A stretch of 16,570 nt of DNA from Elusimicrobiota bacterium (GTDB lineage Bacteria; Elusimicrobiota; Elusimicrobia; Elusimicrobiales; UBA9959), in contig DMES01000083.1 of assembly GCA_003450815.1 (NCBI GenBank), forward strand, positions 391-16,960, written 5' to 3'. The first letter of the stretch is position 1. Each line of letters begins with the position of its first letter. Shown here in pieces: positions 6,809-12,925 of the stretch. The notes under the pieces are model-generated. The model did no database searches. It was not told the origin of the DNA and saw only the letters and a program-made list of their open reading frames with translations. The position numbers and the translations under genes were made by a program.

Positions 6809-7873
6809 CTAGATAAAATTCGCGTGCTCGCCCGGATTCTTGAGCTCCCAAAGGTAGCGGTTCACCTCATCCATTCGGCAGTTCACCCGGCAGCGGGAGG
6901 CGTTCATGCCGCTGATATATTTCAGCGACTTTCTGCGCTTGTCCCCCTCCCAGATCTCTTTGAAGGTCTTCTCGTTAATGTTACCGTAGAAGAACTTGCC
7001 GTTTCCCAGGAACATACTGCAACCCCATATGTTCCCGCCGGCGTCTATGTAAGTCCAGAAAGGCAGCGCCAGGCAGCGGTCGTACTGCCTGCCGCCGTCG
7101 TCCCATTTCTTCATGGCATTAAGGCGGAAGATGACTGAAAAGCCGGGCCCGTTTAATTTTTGAAGCTCTCCGGATAGCTTCTCGTAAGCTTCGTAGCGGA
7201 TGTTCCTGTACCTGTCGGTCACGCTCAGCGGATGCTGGGAATACGGCTTTATCACCATATAGTCCATGCCGGCGTCGCGAGCCTTGCGGGCCAAAGCCAC
7301 GGCCTCGTGCGCGTTCTCCGGCAGCAGAACCATCTGCATACCCAGCGCGCATTTGTAGCCCTTCTTTTTCTTCAGCTCGGCGGCATAGCCCAGGTTCTCA
7401 AATACCTCCCTGAAATCGCCGGGGTTACAGCGGTGTATCATGCCGTAGGTCGTAGGCGTGCCGCCGTTTATGCTGACCTTTATCCAACTGGTCCCGGGCA
7501 GGACCCTTTCCGTTATCGCCGGCTTCATCAGCACGGCGTTCGTGGAGAAGGCGGTGTCTATCCCGCATTTATTGGCGTGCGCGGAAATTCCGGCTATGTC
7601 GGGGTGCAGGAACGGCTCCCCCTCGCCTGCAAACATAGCGCTTTTTAAGCCCAGGCGGGCCATTTCCCCAAGCCTGGCTTTCAGCGTTTTAGCGTCCAGG
7701 AAACGCGGCTTGTGCTCCGTGAAGTCCAGCGCGCAATAGCTGCAGCGGTGATTACACCCGCCTGACGGGGAGATCTCAGCGTAAAGGGGATAGATGTTCT
7801 TTTTCTCAAGCCAGTCCGCCACGCGCCTCGGATGGTAGATAAGTTTATGGGAGTCTATGCGATACTTATCCAT
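6809..7873 (-). CDS. Radical SAM enzyme with SPASM-type C-terminal cysteines (paralogue 1 of operon)
   Basis: A 354-residue protein. C40-x3-C44-x2-C47 binds the radical SAM cluster, and 'AGEGEPFLHPDI' matches the family's 'GGGEPLLHP' strand. The C-terminal region has C-x17-C ('CLALPF...NIWGC'), then 'FYGNINEKTFKEIWEG' and a CxxxC pair ('CRVNC'), typical of SPASM/twitch auxiliary cluster binding; the 'iGNi.e.sf.eIW' phrase is characteristic of SPASM proteins. It is a paralogue of the operon's last gene with the same cysteine spacings. The start overlaps the GmhA-like gene by 8 bases (ATGGATAA). Substrate cannot be read from sequence; in context oxidation, epimerisation or dehydration of a sugar phosphate, nucleotide sugar or glycan is inferred. 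A peptide substrate is less likely, since no small precursor peptide gene is visible nearby. Confidence 0.87.
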   Translation of the reverse strand: MDKYRIDSHKLIYHPRRVADWLEKKNIYPLYAEISPSGGCNHRCSYCALDFTEHKPRFLDAKTLKARLGEMARLGLKSAMFAGEGEPFLHPDIAGISAHANKCGIDTAFSTNAVLMKPAITERVLPGTSWIKVSINGGTPTTYGMIHRCNPGDFREVFENLGYAAELKKKKGYKCALGMQMVLLPENAHEAVALARKARDAGMDYMVIKPYSQHPLSVTDRYRNIRYEAYEKLSGELQKLNGPGFSVIFRLNAMKKWDDGGRQYDRCLALPFWTYIDAGGNIWGCSMFLGNGKFFYGNINEKTFKEIWEGDKRRKSLKYISGMNASRCRVNCRMDEVNRYLWELKNPGEHANFI

Positions 7874-8432
7874 TGCGTTTTTTGCAGGTGTGGTCCGCTA
7901 TCAGGTGGCAGATGGCGGCGTGTATGGTCTCCACGAAGCCGTAGGCGCCGCTAGGAACATAAAAGTTGAAATCGCCCGTCTTTCTGAGAGGGTTGTCCTT
8001 GCGGAAGCCGGAAAGGGTTATAACCACGCATTTCCTGAGCCTCGCCGCGCGGACGCCCCGCAGTATATTCTCCGACCTGCCCGAACTGGATATGGCTATC
8101 AACAGGTCGCCGGGTTCGGAAAAAGCCTTTACCGGAGCTTCAAACACGCGCTCAAAGCCCAGGTCGTTGCCAAGGCGTGTCAGTTGTGCGCCGTCGTAGA
8201 AGCTCAACGCTTTTATACCGCTGTTCGTCCAGAAATCTATCGCCAGATGGCTGGCTATGCTGGCGCTGCCGCCGTTCCCGATAATGAGCAGCTTCCGGCC
8301 GCGGAAGGCGGTTTTCTTAATCAGGTTCACGGAACCGTTCAGGGCGCCGCCCAGCTCTATGTTCCGGCGCCGGAAATCCGTCGCCTCTATCCGGCCGAAA
8401 AGCCGGGCCAGCTCCTCAAAATATTTTACCAT
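7866..8432 (-). CDS. GmhA-like SIS-domain sugar phosphate isomerase
   Basis: A 188-residue single SIS domain, close to the ~190 residues of GmhA (sedoheptulose 7-phosphate isomerase). 'IIGNGGSASIASHLAIDF' (50-67) matches the GmhA phosphate-binding loop, and 'AISSSGRSENIL' the second one. In E. coli GmhA the metal ligands are H61, E65, Q172 and H180; by my alignment the positions here are H62, D66, E168 and H176, so two ligands are conservatively changed. GmhA converts sedoheptulose 7-phosphate to D-glycero-D-manno-heptose 7-phosphate. The changes may mean a related longer or modified ketose phosphate, as with SIS isomerases of octose pathways. The start follows the stop of the upstream kinase gene by 10 bases, with GAGG eight bases before the ATG. 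It overlaps the next gene by 8 bases. Cytosolic. Confidence 0.85.
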   Translation of the reverse strand: MVKYFEELARLFGRIEATDFRRRNIELGGALNGSVNLIKKTAFRGRKLLIIGNGGSASIASHLAIDFWTNSGIKALSFYDGAQLTRLGNDLGFERVFEAPVKAFSEPGDLLIAISSSGRSENILRGVRAARLRKCVVITLSGFRKDNPLRKTGDFNFYVPSGAYGFVETIHAAICHLIADHTCKKRNG

Positions 8433-8442
8433 CGCAGGCGCC

Positions 8443-9960
8443 TCATTTCAGCAGGGTGGTTATAAACTTGTATAGCTGCACTGGCTCTACCGGGGACCTG
8501 TTGCCGACTATCAGAACCTTCAGCGCTCCCACGGCGTTGCCGATGAAACCCAGCACTTCCGCCGGGCAGCCGGCCGCGGCGCAGGGAGCGGTTACGGATA
8601 GGAACGCGTCGCCGGCCCCCATCCTGTCAACAATTTCTCTGGAGAACACCGGAGCGCTGGAAAAGCCCTCTTTCGGACTGTAGGCTATAGAGCCCCTGTG
8701 GCCCCGGGTGATCACAGCCTTCCTGTATTTCACCTTTTCAGCTATCCTCATCATCAGGTCTTCTATCTTGTCGAACCTGGAGCGCATGGCCAGCCGCAGT
8801 TCGGACTCGTCTATGCACAGGTAGTCTGCGCGCGGATATTTAGTTATCAGGTTGAACCCGGCGTTGGCGCTGTTCGTCTGGGCGCTAACAGCCAGAAAGC
8901 GCGCTTTCGCTGCAAGGAAATCCACTGTGTTTTCCCCGATGAAGCCGTGGCCGAAATCCCCTGCCAGCACCAGATCGTAGCGCTTTATTATACTCTTCAG
9001 GTATAAGTGCAGCTCGCGCTCCACCGTTCCCGGCAGCGGTGTGTCCTCCATAAAGCAGACCTCGAACAGCTTCGACAGGAAGGCGTTCTCAATAAACCGG
9101 CGCTTGACGGTGGTAGGGGCGTCGCCGCGGAAAAAGAACTTCGCGGAAATGTTGGGTTTCAGGCTCTTCCTGATAAAATCTTTGTGGCTGTTCTGCCCGC
9201 CGAGGCAGGTCACCAGGTGCACCTCCCCGCAGAAGCCCGCTATATGGTTCGCGGCGGCCAGCGCCCCGCCTGCGAAAGTCTCGCCGCGCAGGAACCTGGC
9301 CGGGATGATGTTCTCCTTGGCGGACTTGCCCATAGCGCTGCAATAGTGGTACTCGTCTATGATGGCATCACCGATGACCAGCGCCTTCATATTGGAAAGG
9401 TTCTTCAGGTACCCGATAACCTGCCCGGCAGTGTATTTCTCCCTGAACTTCCGCAGGTATGCGGCGGTCTCCTCCGGGTAGACGTTAAAATGGGTATTCA
9501 GAAGCTTCGTGGAGCTGAAAGTGATGCCGCCGGTGAAGTGCACACGGCCGCCCACTGAGCGGGCCGCCTCCGCCTCGTTCCTTATCTCGCCGGTAAGGTC
9601 CTTGAGCGGATCTCTGTAGTCCCCGCCTTTGGCGTATATGTCGGGGCTCAGCAGCTTTATCGCGCGCGTGGCCGTTGGCCATTCGTTCACCGCAACATAA
9701 TCCACGCACTGCAGCGCTGCAATGGATTCCGCTCTCAGCCGCTGGTTGAAGACCGGCCGGCCGGCCCCCTTATTGACATGCTTATCCTGTGTCAGAGTGA
9801 CGATGAGCACATCGCCCTTTTTCCTGGCGGCCTCAAAATGCCGGATATGCCCCGGATGCAGCAGGTCAAAAACGCCATGGCATTGGACCACCTTTCTGCC
9901 CTCTTTTTTCAGCTTCCGGACTATGGCGGCAAGCTGGTCCAGCGTCTTGATCTTTTCCAT
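8443..9960 (-). CDS. Bifunctional nucleotidyltransferase / PfkB sugar kinase (HldE-like, reversed domain order)
   Basis: A 505-residue protein in two parts. Residues 1 to about 165 form a cytidylyltransferase-like domain: 'CHGVFDLLHPGHIRHF' (27-42) holds the HxGH motif at 35-38 and 'TGGITFSSTKLL' stands for the family's 'iStTkii' motif. Residues about 190-505 form a PfkB/ribokinase kinase: 'ALVIGDAIIDEYHY' at its start, 'FAGGALAAANHIA', and 'DRMGAGDAFLS' with the catalytic GAGD at 448-451. In canonical HldE (477 residues in E. coli) the kinase comes first and the adenylyltransferase second; here the order is reversed. HldE phosphorylates heptose 7-phosphate at O-1 and later transfers AMP. Nucleotide and sugar used here are unknown. 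The start at 9960 is chosen because it lies two bases after the preceding stop; an alternative at 10023 would overlap that gene. Confidence 0.87.
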   Translation of the reverse strand: MEKIKTLDQLAAIVRKLKKEGRKVVQCHGVFDLLHPGHIRHFEAARKKGDVLIVTLTQDKHVNKGAGRPVFNQRLRAESIAALQCVDYVAVNEWPTATRAIKLLSPDIYAKGGDYRDPLKDLTGEIRNEAEAARSVGGRVHFTGGITFSSTKLLNTHFNVYPEETAAYLRKFREKYTAGQVIGYLKNLSNMKALVIGDAIIDEYHYCSAMGKSAKENIIPARFLRGETFAGGALAAANHIAGFCGEVHLVTCLGGQNSHKDFIRKSLKPNISAKFFFRGDAPTTVKRRFIENAFLSKLFEVCFMEDTPLPGTVERELHLYLKSIIKRYDLVLAGDFGHGFIGENTVDFLAAKARFLAVSAQTNSANAGFNLITKYPRADYLCIDESELRLAMRSRFDKIEDLMMRIAEKVKYRKAVITRGHRGSIAYSPKEGFSSAPVFSREIVDRMGAGDAFLSVTAPCAAAGCPAEVLGFIGNAVGALKVLIVGNRSPVEPVQLYKFITTLLK

Positions 9961-9962
9961 AA

Positions 9963-10958
9963 TTATTTTGAAAGGCACGCGAACCATTCCTTCGTGGCGT
10001 GTTTTATAGTTCCGGGCGTCCACACCGGCGCAGCGCGCCAGTAATTAATATTGTCCAGCAGTATCCTCACGCCCCGCTCAAAGCTCACTTCAGGTTTCCA
10101 GCCCAGCAGCCGCTGTATCCTGGAAATATCCGCAAAAGTACGGTCCGGCTCGCCAGGCCTTTTGGGTATGCAGACTTTTTCGCCGCCGAGCAGCCCTGTT
10201 AGCCTGTTAACACTGTAGGTATTGCCGCTGCCTACGTTTAATATCTCCCCGGCCAGGGAGGACTCCGCCGCCGCTATAAAAGCCCGGACCACGTCGCCGA
10301 CATAGGTAAAATCCCTGGTCTGGCGGCCGTCGCCAACCACCGTGAACGGCTTCCCCGCCAGCTTCTGCGCGAGAAAGACCCCGAAAACCGCCCCATAGGC
10401 GCCGGAGGTCCTGGAGCGCGGCCCGTAAACATTAAAAAGCCTGAGAGATACTACCGGCAGCTTGTAGACCTTCGCCCAATGCAGCGCACAGCACTCTCCC
10501 AGGTATTTTGTCAGCGCGTAGGGATATTCCGTCTTTACGGGACTCGTTTCCGGCGTAGGAAATTTATCGGGCAGCCCGTAGCAGGAAGAGGAGGCCGCGT
10601 AGATGAACCTTTTAACTCCCGCGCGCCGCGAGGCCTCCAGCACGCTGAATGTGCCGGCCACATTCGAGCGGTAATAGGCCTCCGGGTCCGTGATAGACGG
10701 CACAATGTCGGCCAGCGCGGCCAGGTGGAAGACCCAATCCACGCCCCTGAAATATTTGTTTATGGCACGCAGGTCGCTCACATCGGCACGGGCGAAAGAA
10801 AAGCCGGGGCGGCCCTTTAAATGGGCCAGGTTCTGCGGCCTCCCTGAGGAAAAATTATCCAGCACCGTCACGCTGTGCCCCTTTTCAAGGAGACAGTCTA
10901 CGAGGTGGCTGCCGATGAATCCGGCCCCCCCGGTAACAAGCGTTCTCTTTCCCGTCAT
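9963..10958 (-). CDS. NAD-dependent nucleotide-sugar epimerase/dehydratase (GalE-like extended SDR)
   Basis: A 331-residue extended short-chain dehydrogenase. 'TGGAGFIGSH' (9-18) is the NAD-binding Rossmann loop, 'LDNFSSG' (33-39) selects NAD over NADP, 'SSSCYG' (123-128) holds the catalytic Ser/Thr region, and Y147-x3-K151 is the catalytic pair. Later 'RLFNVYGPR' and 'RDFTYVGDVVRA' are typical of UDP-hexose 4-epimerases and WbpP-type enzymes. It resembles these more than HldD, the ADP-heptose 6-epimerase, so it may 4-epimerise the activated sugar made by the operon. It is the first gene of the operon: the next start follows its stop by two bases, and a probable promoter lies just upstream. 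Cytosolic. The exact sugar is not determinable from sequence. Confidence 0.88.
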   Translation of the reverse strand: MTGKRTLVTGGAGFIGSHLVDCLLEKGHSVTVLDNFSSGRPQNLAHLKGRPGFSFARADVSDLRAINKYFRGVDWVFHLAALADIVPSITDPEAYYRSNVAGTFSVLEASRRAGVKRFIYAASSSCYGLPDKFPTPETSPVKTEYPYALTKYLGECCALHWAKVYKLPVVSLRLFNVYGPRSRTSGAYGAVFGVFLAQKLAGKPFTVVGDGRQTRDFTYVGDVVRAFIAAAESSLAGEILNVGSGNTYSVNRLTGLLGGEKVCIPKRPGEPDRTFADISRIQRLLGWKPEVSFERGVRILLDNINYWRAAPVWTPGTIKHATKEWFACLSK

Positions 10959-10977
10959 TTCAGTTCATACCGTCCCG

Positions 10978-11013
10978 ATATGATATCGTATCTAAATCCA
11001 TATTCTTTGGCAA
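10978..11013 (-). promoter_or_regulatory. Probable promoter of the sugar operon
   Basis: On the minus strand TTGCCA (11008-11013, five of six -35 bases) is separated by 17 bases from TACGAT (10985-10990, four of six -10 bases). Transcription would start near 10978, some 20 bases before the epimerase ATG. It is the only good sigma-70-like pair upstream of the first operon gene. Confidence 0.45.
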
Positions 11014-11089
11014 TAACAAGCCTGAATGCAAAGATAATCGAACTTTATTGTTAAATGTGATATATTGTTTCTACTGCCGCACTTTGCTC

Positions 11090-11125
11090 CTGTAGTTGCA
11101 AAGCTTGCTTTGCCCGTTTATGCAG
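11090..11125. repeat. REP-like palindromic element, copy 2 (decayed right arm)
   Basis: The left arm (11091-11113) is identical to the one at 11164-11186. After TTTATGCAG the right arm is degenerate, so only the inner GCAAAGC/GCTTTGC hairpin remains. It lies in the divergent intergenic region. Confidence 0.7.
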
Positions 11126-11163
11126 AATAAAGTCCGGGTCTGTAGGTTTGGTTTTAGCATTCT

Positions 11164-11217
11164 TGTAGTTGCAAAGCTTGCTTTGCCGTTTATGCAGAGC
11201 AAGCTCTGCAACTACAG
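11164..11217. repeat. REP-like palindromic element, copy 3 (complete)
   Basis: Left arm 11164-11186 and right arm 11195-11217 are inverted copies matching at 21 of 23 bases around an 8-base loop. Each arm is itself palindromic (GCAAAGC TT GCTTTGC and GCAGAGCAAGCTCTGC), giving a cloverleaf-like potential. With copies at 6762 and 11090 this is an interspersed repeat family. No transposase is present, so mobilisation in trans, REP/BIME or MITE style, is inferred. Confidence 0.75.
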
Positions 11218-11312
11218 AAGCAGGAGATGCAGATGTAGCGGCTGTCAGCTGAGCAGTTACTCAAGGGTGCTGAATTTAAATATAGTATAAATTTTTGCAT
11301 CAAAAATTTATA

Positions 11313-12749
11313 ATGAAAAAAGTATTGTTCGTCAACGCCCCCTCCTGTTTTGACTGCTATAGCGGAACCCGGCTGAACGCCGTTGTGCAGGTGTATCCGG
11401 TATTGGCGCACGCTATTTTGGCCGCTTTGGCCAGGCAAGAGGGAAGCGAGGTCCGGATACTCGACCTGGGGATCATGGCGCAATGGCGCAAGCCACTGCG
11501 CGATACGCTTGAAGAATTTAAGCCCGACCTGGTCTGTATGTCCGGAAGCACTCCGCTTATAAAAGAAATATCTGAGGTCAGCCGCTTTATCCGGGAAGTG
11601 ACGGGGCCCGGCCCGATTCTTGCCGCCGGCGGGCCCCATCCAACCGCGCTGCCAGAAGATACACTGCGGAACTCTGCCTTCGATATGGTGGTCATAGGAG
11701 AAGGCGAAAATCCTCTCCGTAAACTGATCGGCGGAACGCCTTTCAAGGACATACCAGGCGTCTGCTACAGGGACCGGGAAGAGATAATAACGGTCCCAGG
11801 CCGGCTGCCGGTAATGGAAATGGACGAAATCCCGTTCCCGGCACTTGATCTATATGAATTAAACCGCTACGCCGGCTGCTCCCGGACGGTATGCAGACGC
11901 TCACCGGTCATCAGTTATATGACCAGCAGGGGCTGCGTTTACAACTGCAGCTTCTGCGGCAAGAATATCTTCGGTTCTAAACTGCGATTAAGATCCCCGC
12001 AACTTGTCATTGAGGAGATCAGTCACCTACTGCGGGCCGGCATACGGGAAATACGCCTTATCGACGACATGTTCACCACCGACATGCCACGCGCGAAGCG
12101 CATCTGCGAGCTCATCATTCAAAGCGGGCTGAAATTCCCCTGGATACTGGCGGCGGGCCTGCGCGTCGATAAAATGGACCTGGAATTTCTGAAGCTGGCA
12201 AAGCGCGCGGGGGCCTACCAGGTCTGCCTGGGCTTTGAAAGCGGGGACCAGAAGTCGCTGGATTCCGTGTACAAGGGAACCCGCGTGGAAGATGGATTCA
12301 AGGCCGTGGAACTGGCCAAAAAAGCGGGCCTGGAAACGGTGGGATTTTTCATGTTCGGCCTGCCCGCCGACACCGAGGACTCACTCAAAAAAACCATCGC
12401 CTACGCGAAAAAGCTTTCCCCCACCTACGCAAAGGTTACGGTTACCGTTCCGCTCCCCGGTTCGGCCCTGTACGAACAGTATAAAAACCAGGGACTTCTT
12501 ACAGCAAAAAACTGGGAGGAATACAACCTTCATTTGCCCCGCGGCGTGTACCGCCATCCGAATCTGTCCGCCGATACGCTTGAGGAATATTATAACCGGT
12601 TCTATTCCAGTTTCTACCTGAGGCCGTCCTACCTGCTTTTCATGTTATGGAAGGCGGTGAAAGAGGGGCTGGTTTTTGAATACGCCAGGTACGGCCTGCA
12701 GACTTTTTTGCCTTCCGTTTTCCGCGCAAGATCCGCGACACGCAGATAA
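11313..12749 (+). CDS. B12-binding-domain radical SAM protein
   Basis: A 478-residue protein. Residues 1 to about 140 form a cobalamin-binding-like Rossmann domain ('KKVLFVNAP', 'VYPVLAHAILAALARQEGSEVRILDLG', 'PDLVCMSGSTP', 'AAGGPHPTALPE', 'VVIGEGE'); the DxHxxG histidine is not evident, as in many radical SAM partners. 'MTSRGCVYNCSFCGK' provides C208-x3-C212-x2-C215 for the radical SAM cluster. Then come 'LRAGIREIRLIDDMFT', 'VCLGFESGDQKSLD' and a C-terminal helical region of about 90 residues. Class B family members methylate or rearrange unactivated carbons in lipids, antibiotics or pigments; the substrate here is unknown. The ATG at 11313 has no Shine-Dalgarno sequence, only AT-rich DNA; a TTG at 11295 would add six residues. 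Divergent from the sugar operon, so a functional link is possible but unproven. Confidence 0.85.
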   Translation: MKKVLFVNAPSCFDCYSGTRLNAVVQVYPVLAHAILAALARQEGSEVRILDLGIMAQWRKPLRDTLEEFKPDLVCMSGSTPLIKEISEVSRFIREVTGPGPILAAGGPHPTALPEDTLRNSAFDMVVIGEGENPLRKLIGGTPFKDIPGVCYRDREEIITVPGRLPVMEMDEIPFPALDLYELNRYAGCSRTVCRRSPVISYMTSRGCVYNCSFCGKNIFGSKLRLRSPQLVIEEISHLLRAGIREIRLIDDMFTTDMPRAKRICELIIQSGLKFPWILAAGLRVDKMDLEFLKLAKRAGAYQVCLGFESGDQKSLDSVYKGTRVEDGFKAVELAKKAGLETVGFFMFGLPADTEDSLKKTIAYAKKLSPTYAKVTVTVPLPGSALYEQYKNQGLLTAKNWEEYNLHLPRGVYRHPNLSADTLEEYYNRFYSSFYLRPSYLLFMLWKAVKEGLVFEYARYGLQTFLPSVFRARSATRR

Positions 12750-12780
12750 AGCACCCTTTTCATTTACAGGAATTATGTAT

Positions 12781-12826
12781 AAATCCGGAATAGTATACTG
12801 TTGTTCCCGGATTTTAGTCGTTTTTG
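12781..12826 (+). terminator. Weak intrinsic terminator after the B12 radical SAM gene
   Basis: AAATCCGG (12781-12788) pairs with CCGGATTT (12807-12814), extended by AA/TT with one bulge, around an ~16-base loop. A T5 run follows only after six bases (12821-12825). It lies 31 bases after the stop codon. Confidence 0.45.
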
Positions 12827-12860
12827 CCACATCCGCATATTAAAGGATATAATACGAATG
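12824..12860 (+). promoter_or_regulatory. Sigma-70-type promoter for the membrane/TPR protein gene
   Basis: TTGCCA (12824-12829, five of six) is followed after 18 bases by a perfect TATAAT (12848-12853). The predicted start near 12860 leaves a leader of about 65 bases. GGAGT (12869-12873) can pair with ACTCC (12901-12905) within the leader; no strong Shine-Dalgarno precedes the ATG at 12926. Confidence 0.7.
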
Positions 12861-12925
12861 TCCGACAGGAGTTCCGGATCTATAAAGCGGTGTAAGAAAG
12901 ACTCCAAACAAAAGATCGCTTATCA

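Larger units (their letters stand above)
10959..11312. other. Divergent intergenic region
   Basis: 354 bases between the minus-strand sugar operon and the plus-strand B12 radical SAM gene. It holds the operon promoter candidate and two REP-like copies. An AT-rich stretch (11274-11312) with TATAGT/TATAAA boxes probably serves the plus-strand gene. No coding frame is credible here. Confidence 0.6.

Noticed and set aside
6681..6851. N-terminal extension of the TPP-binding transketolase subunit to 6851
   Set aside because: The extension would overlap the preceding gene and translate a REP-like repeat; a start at 6680 with GGAG upstream matches the family N-terminus.
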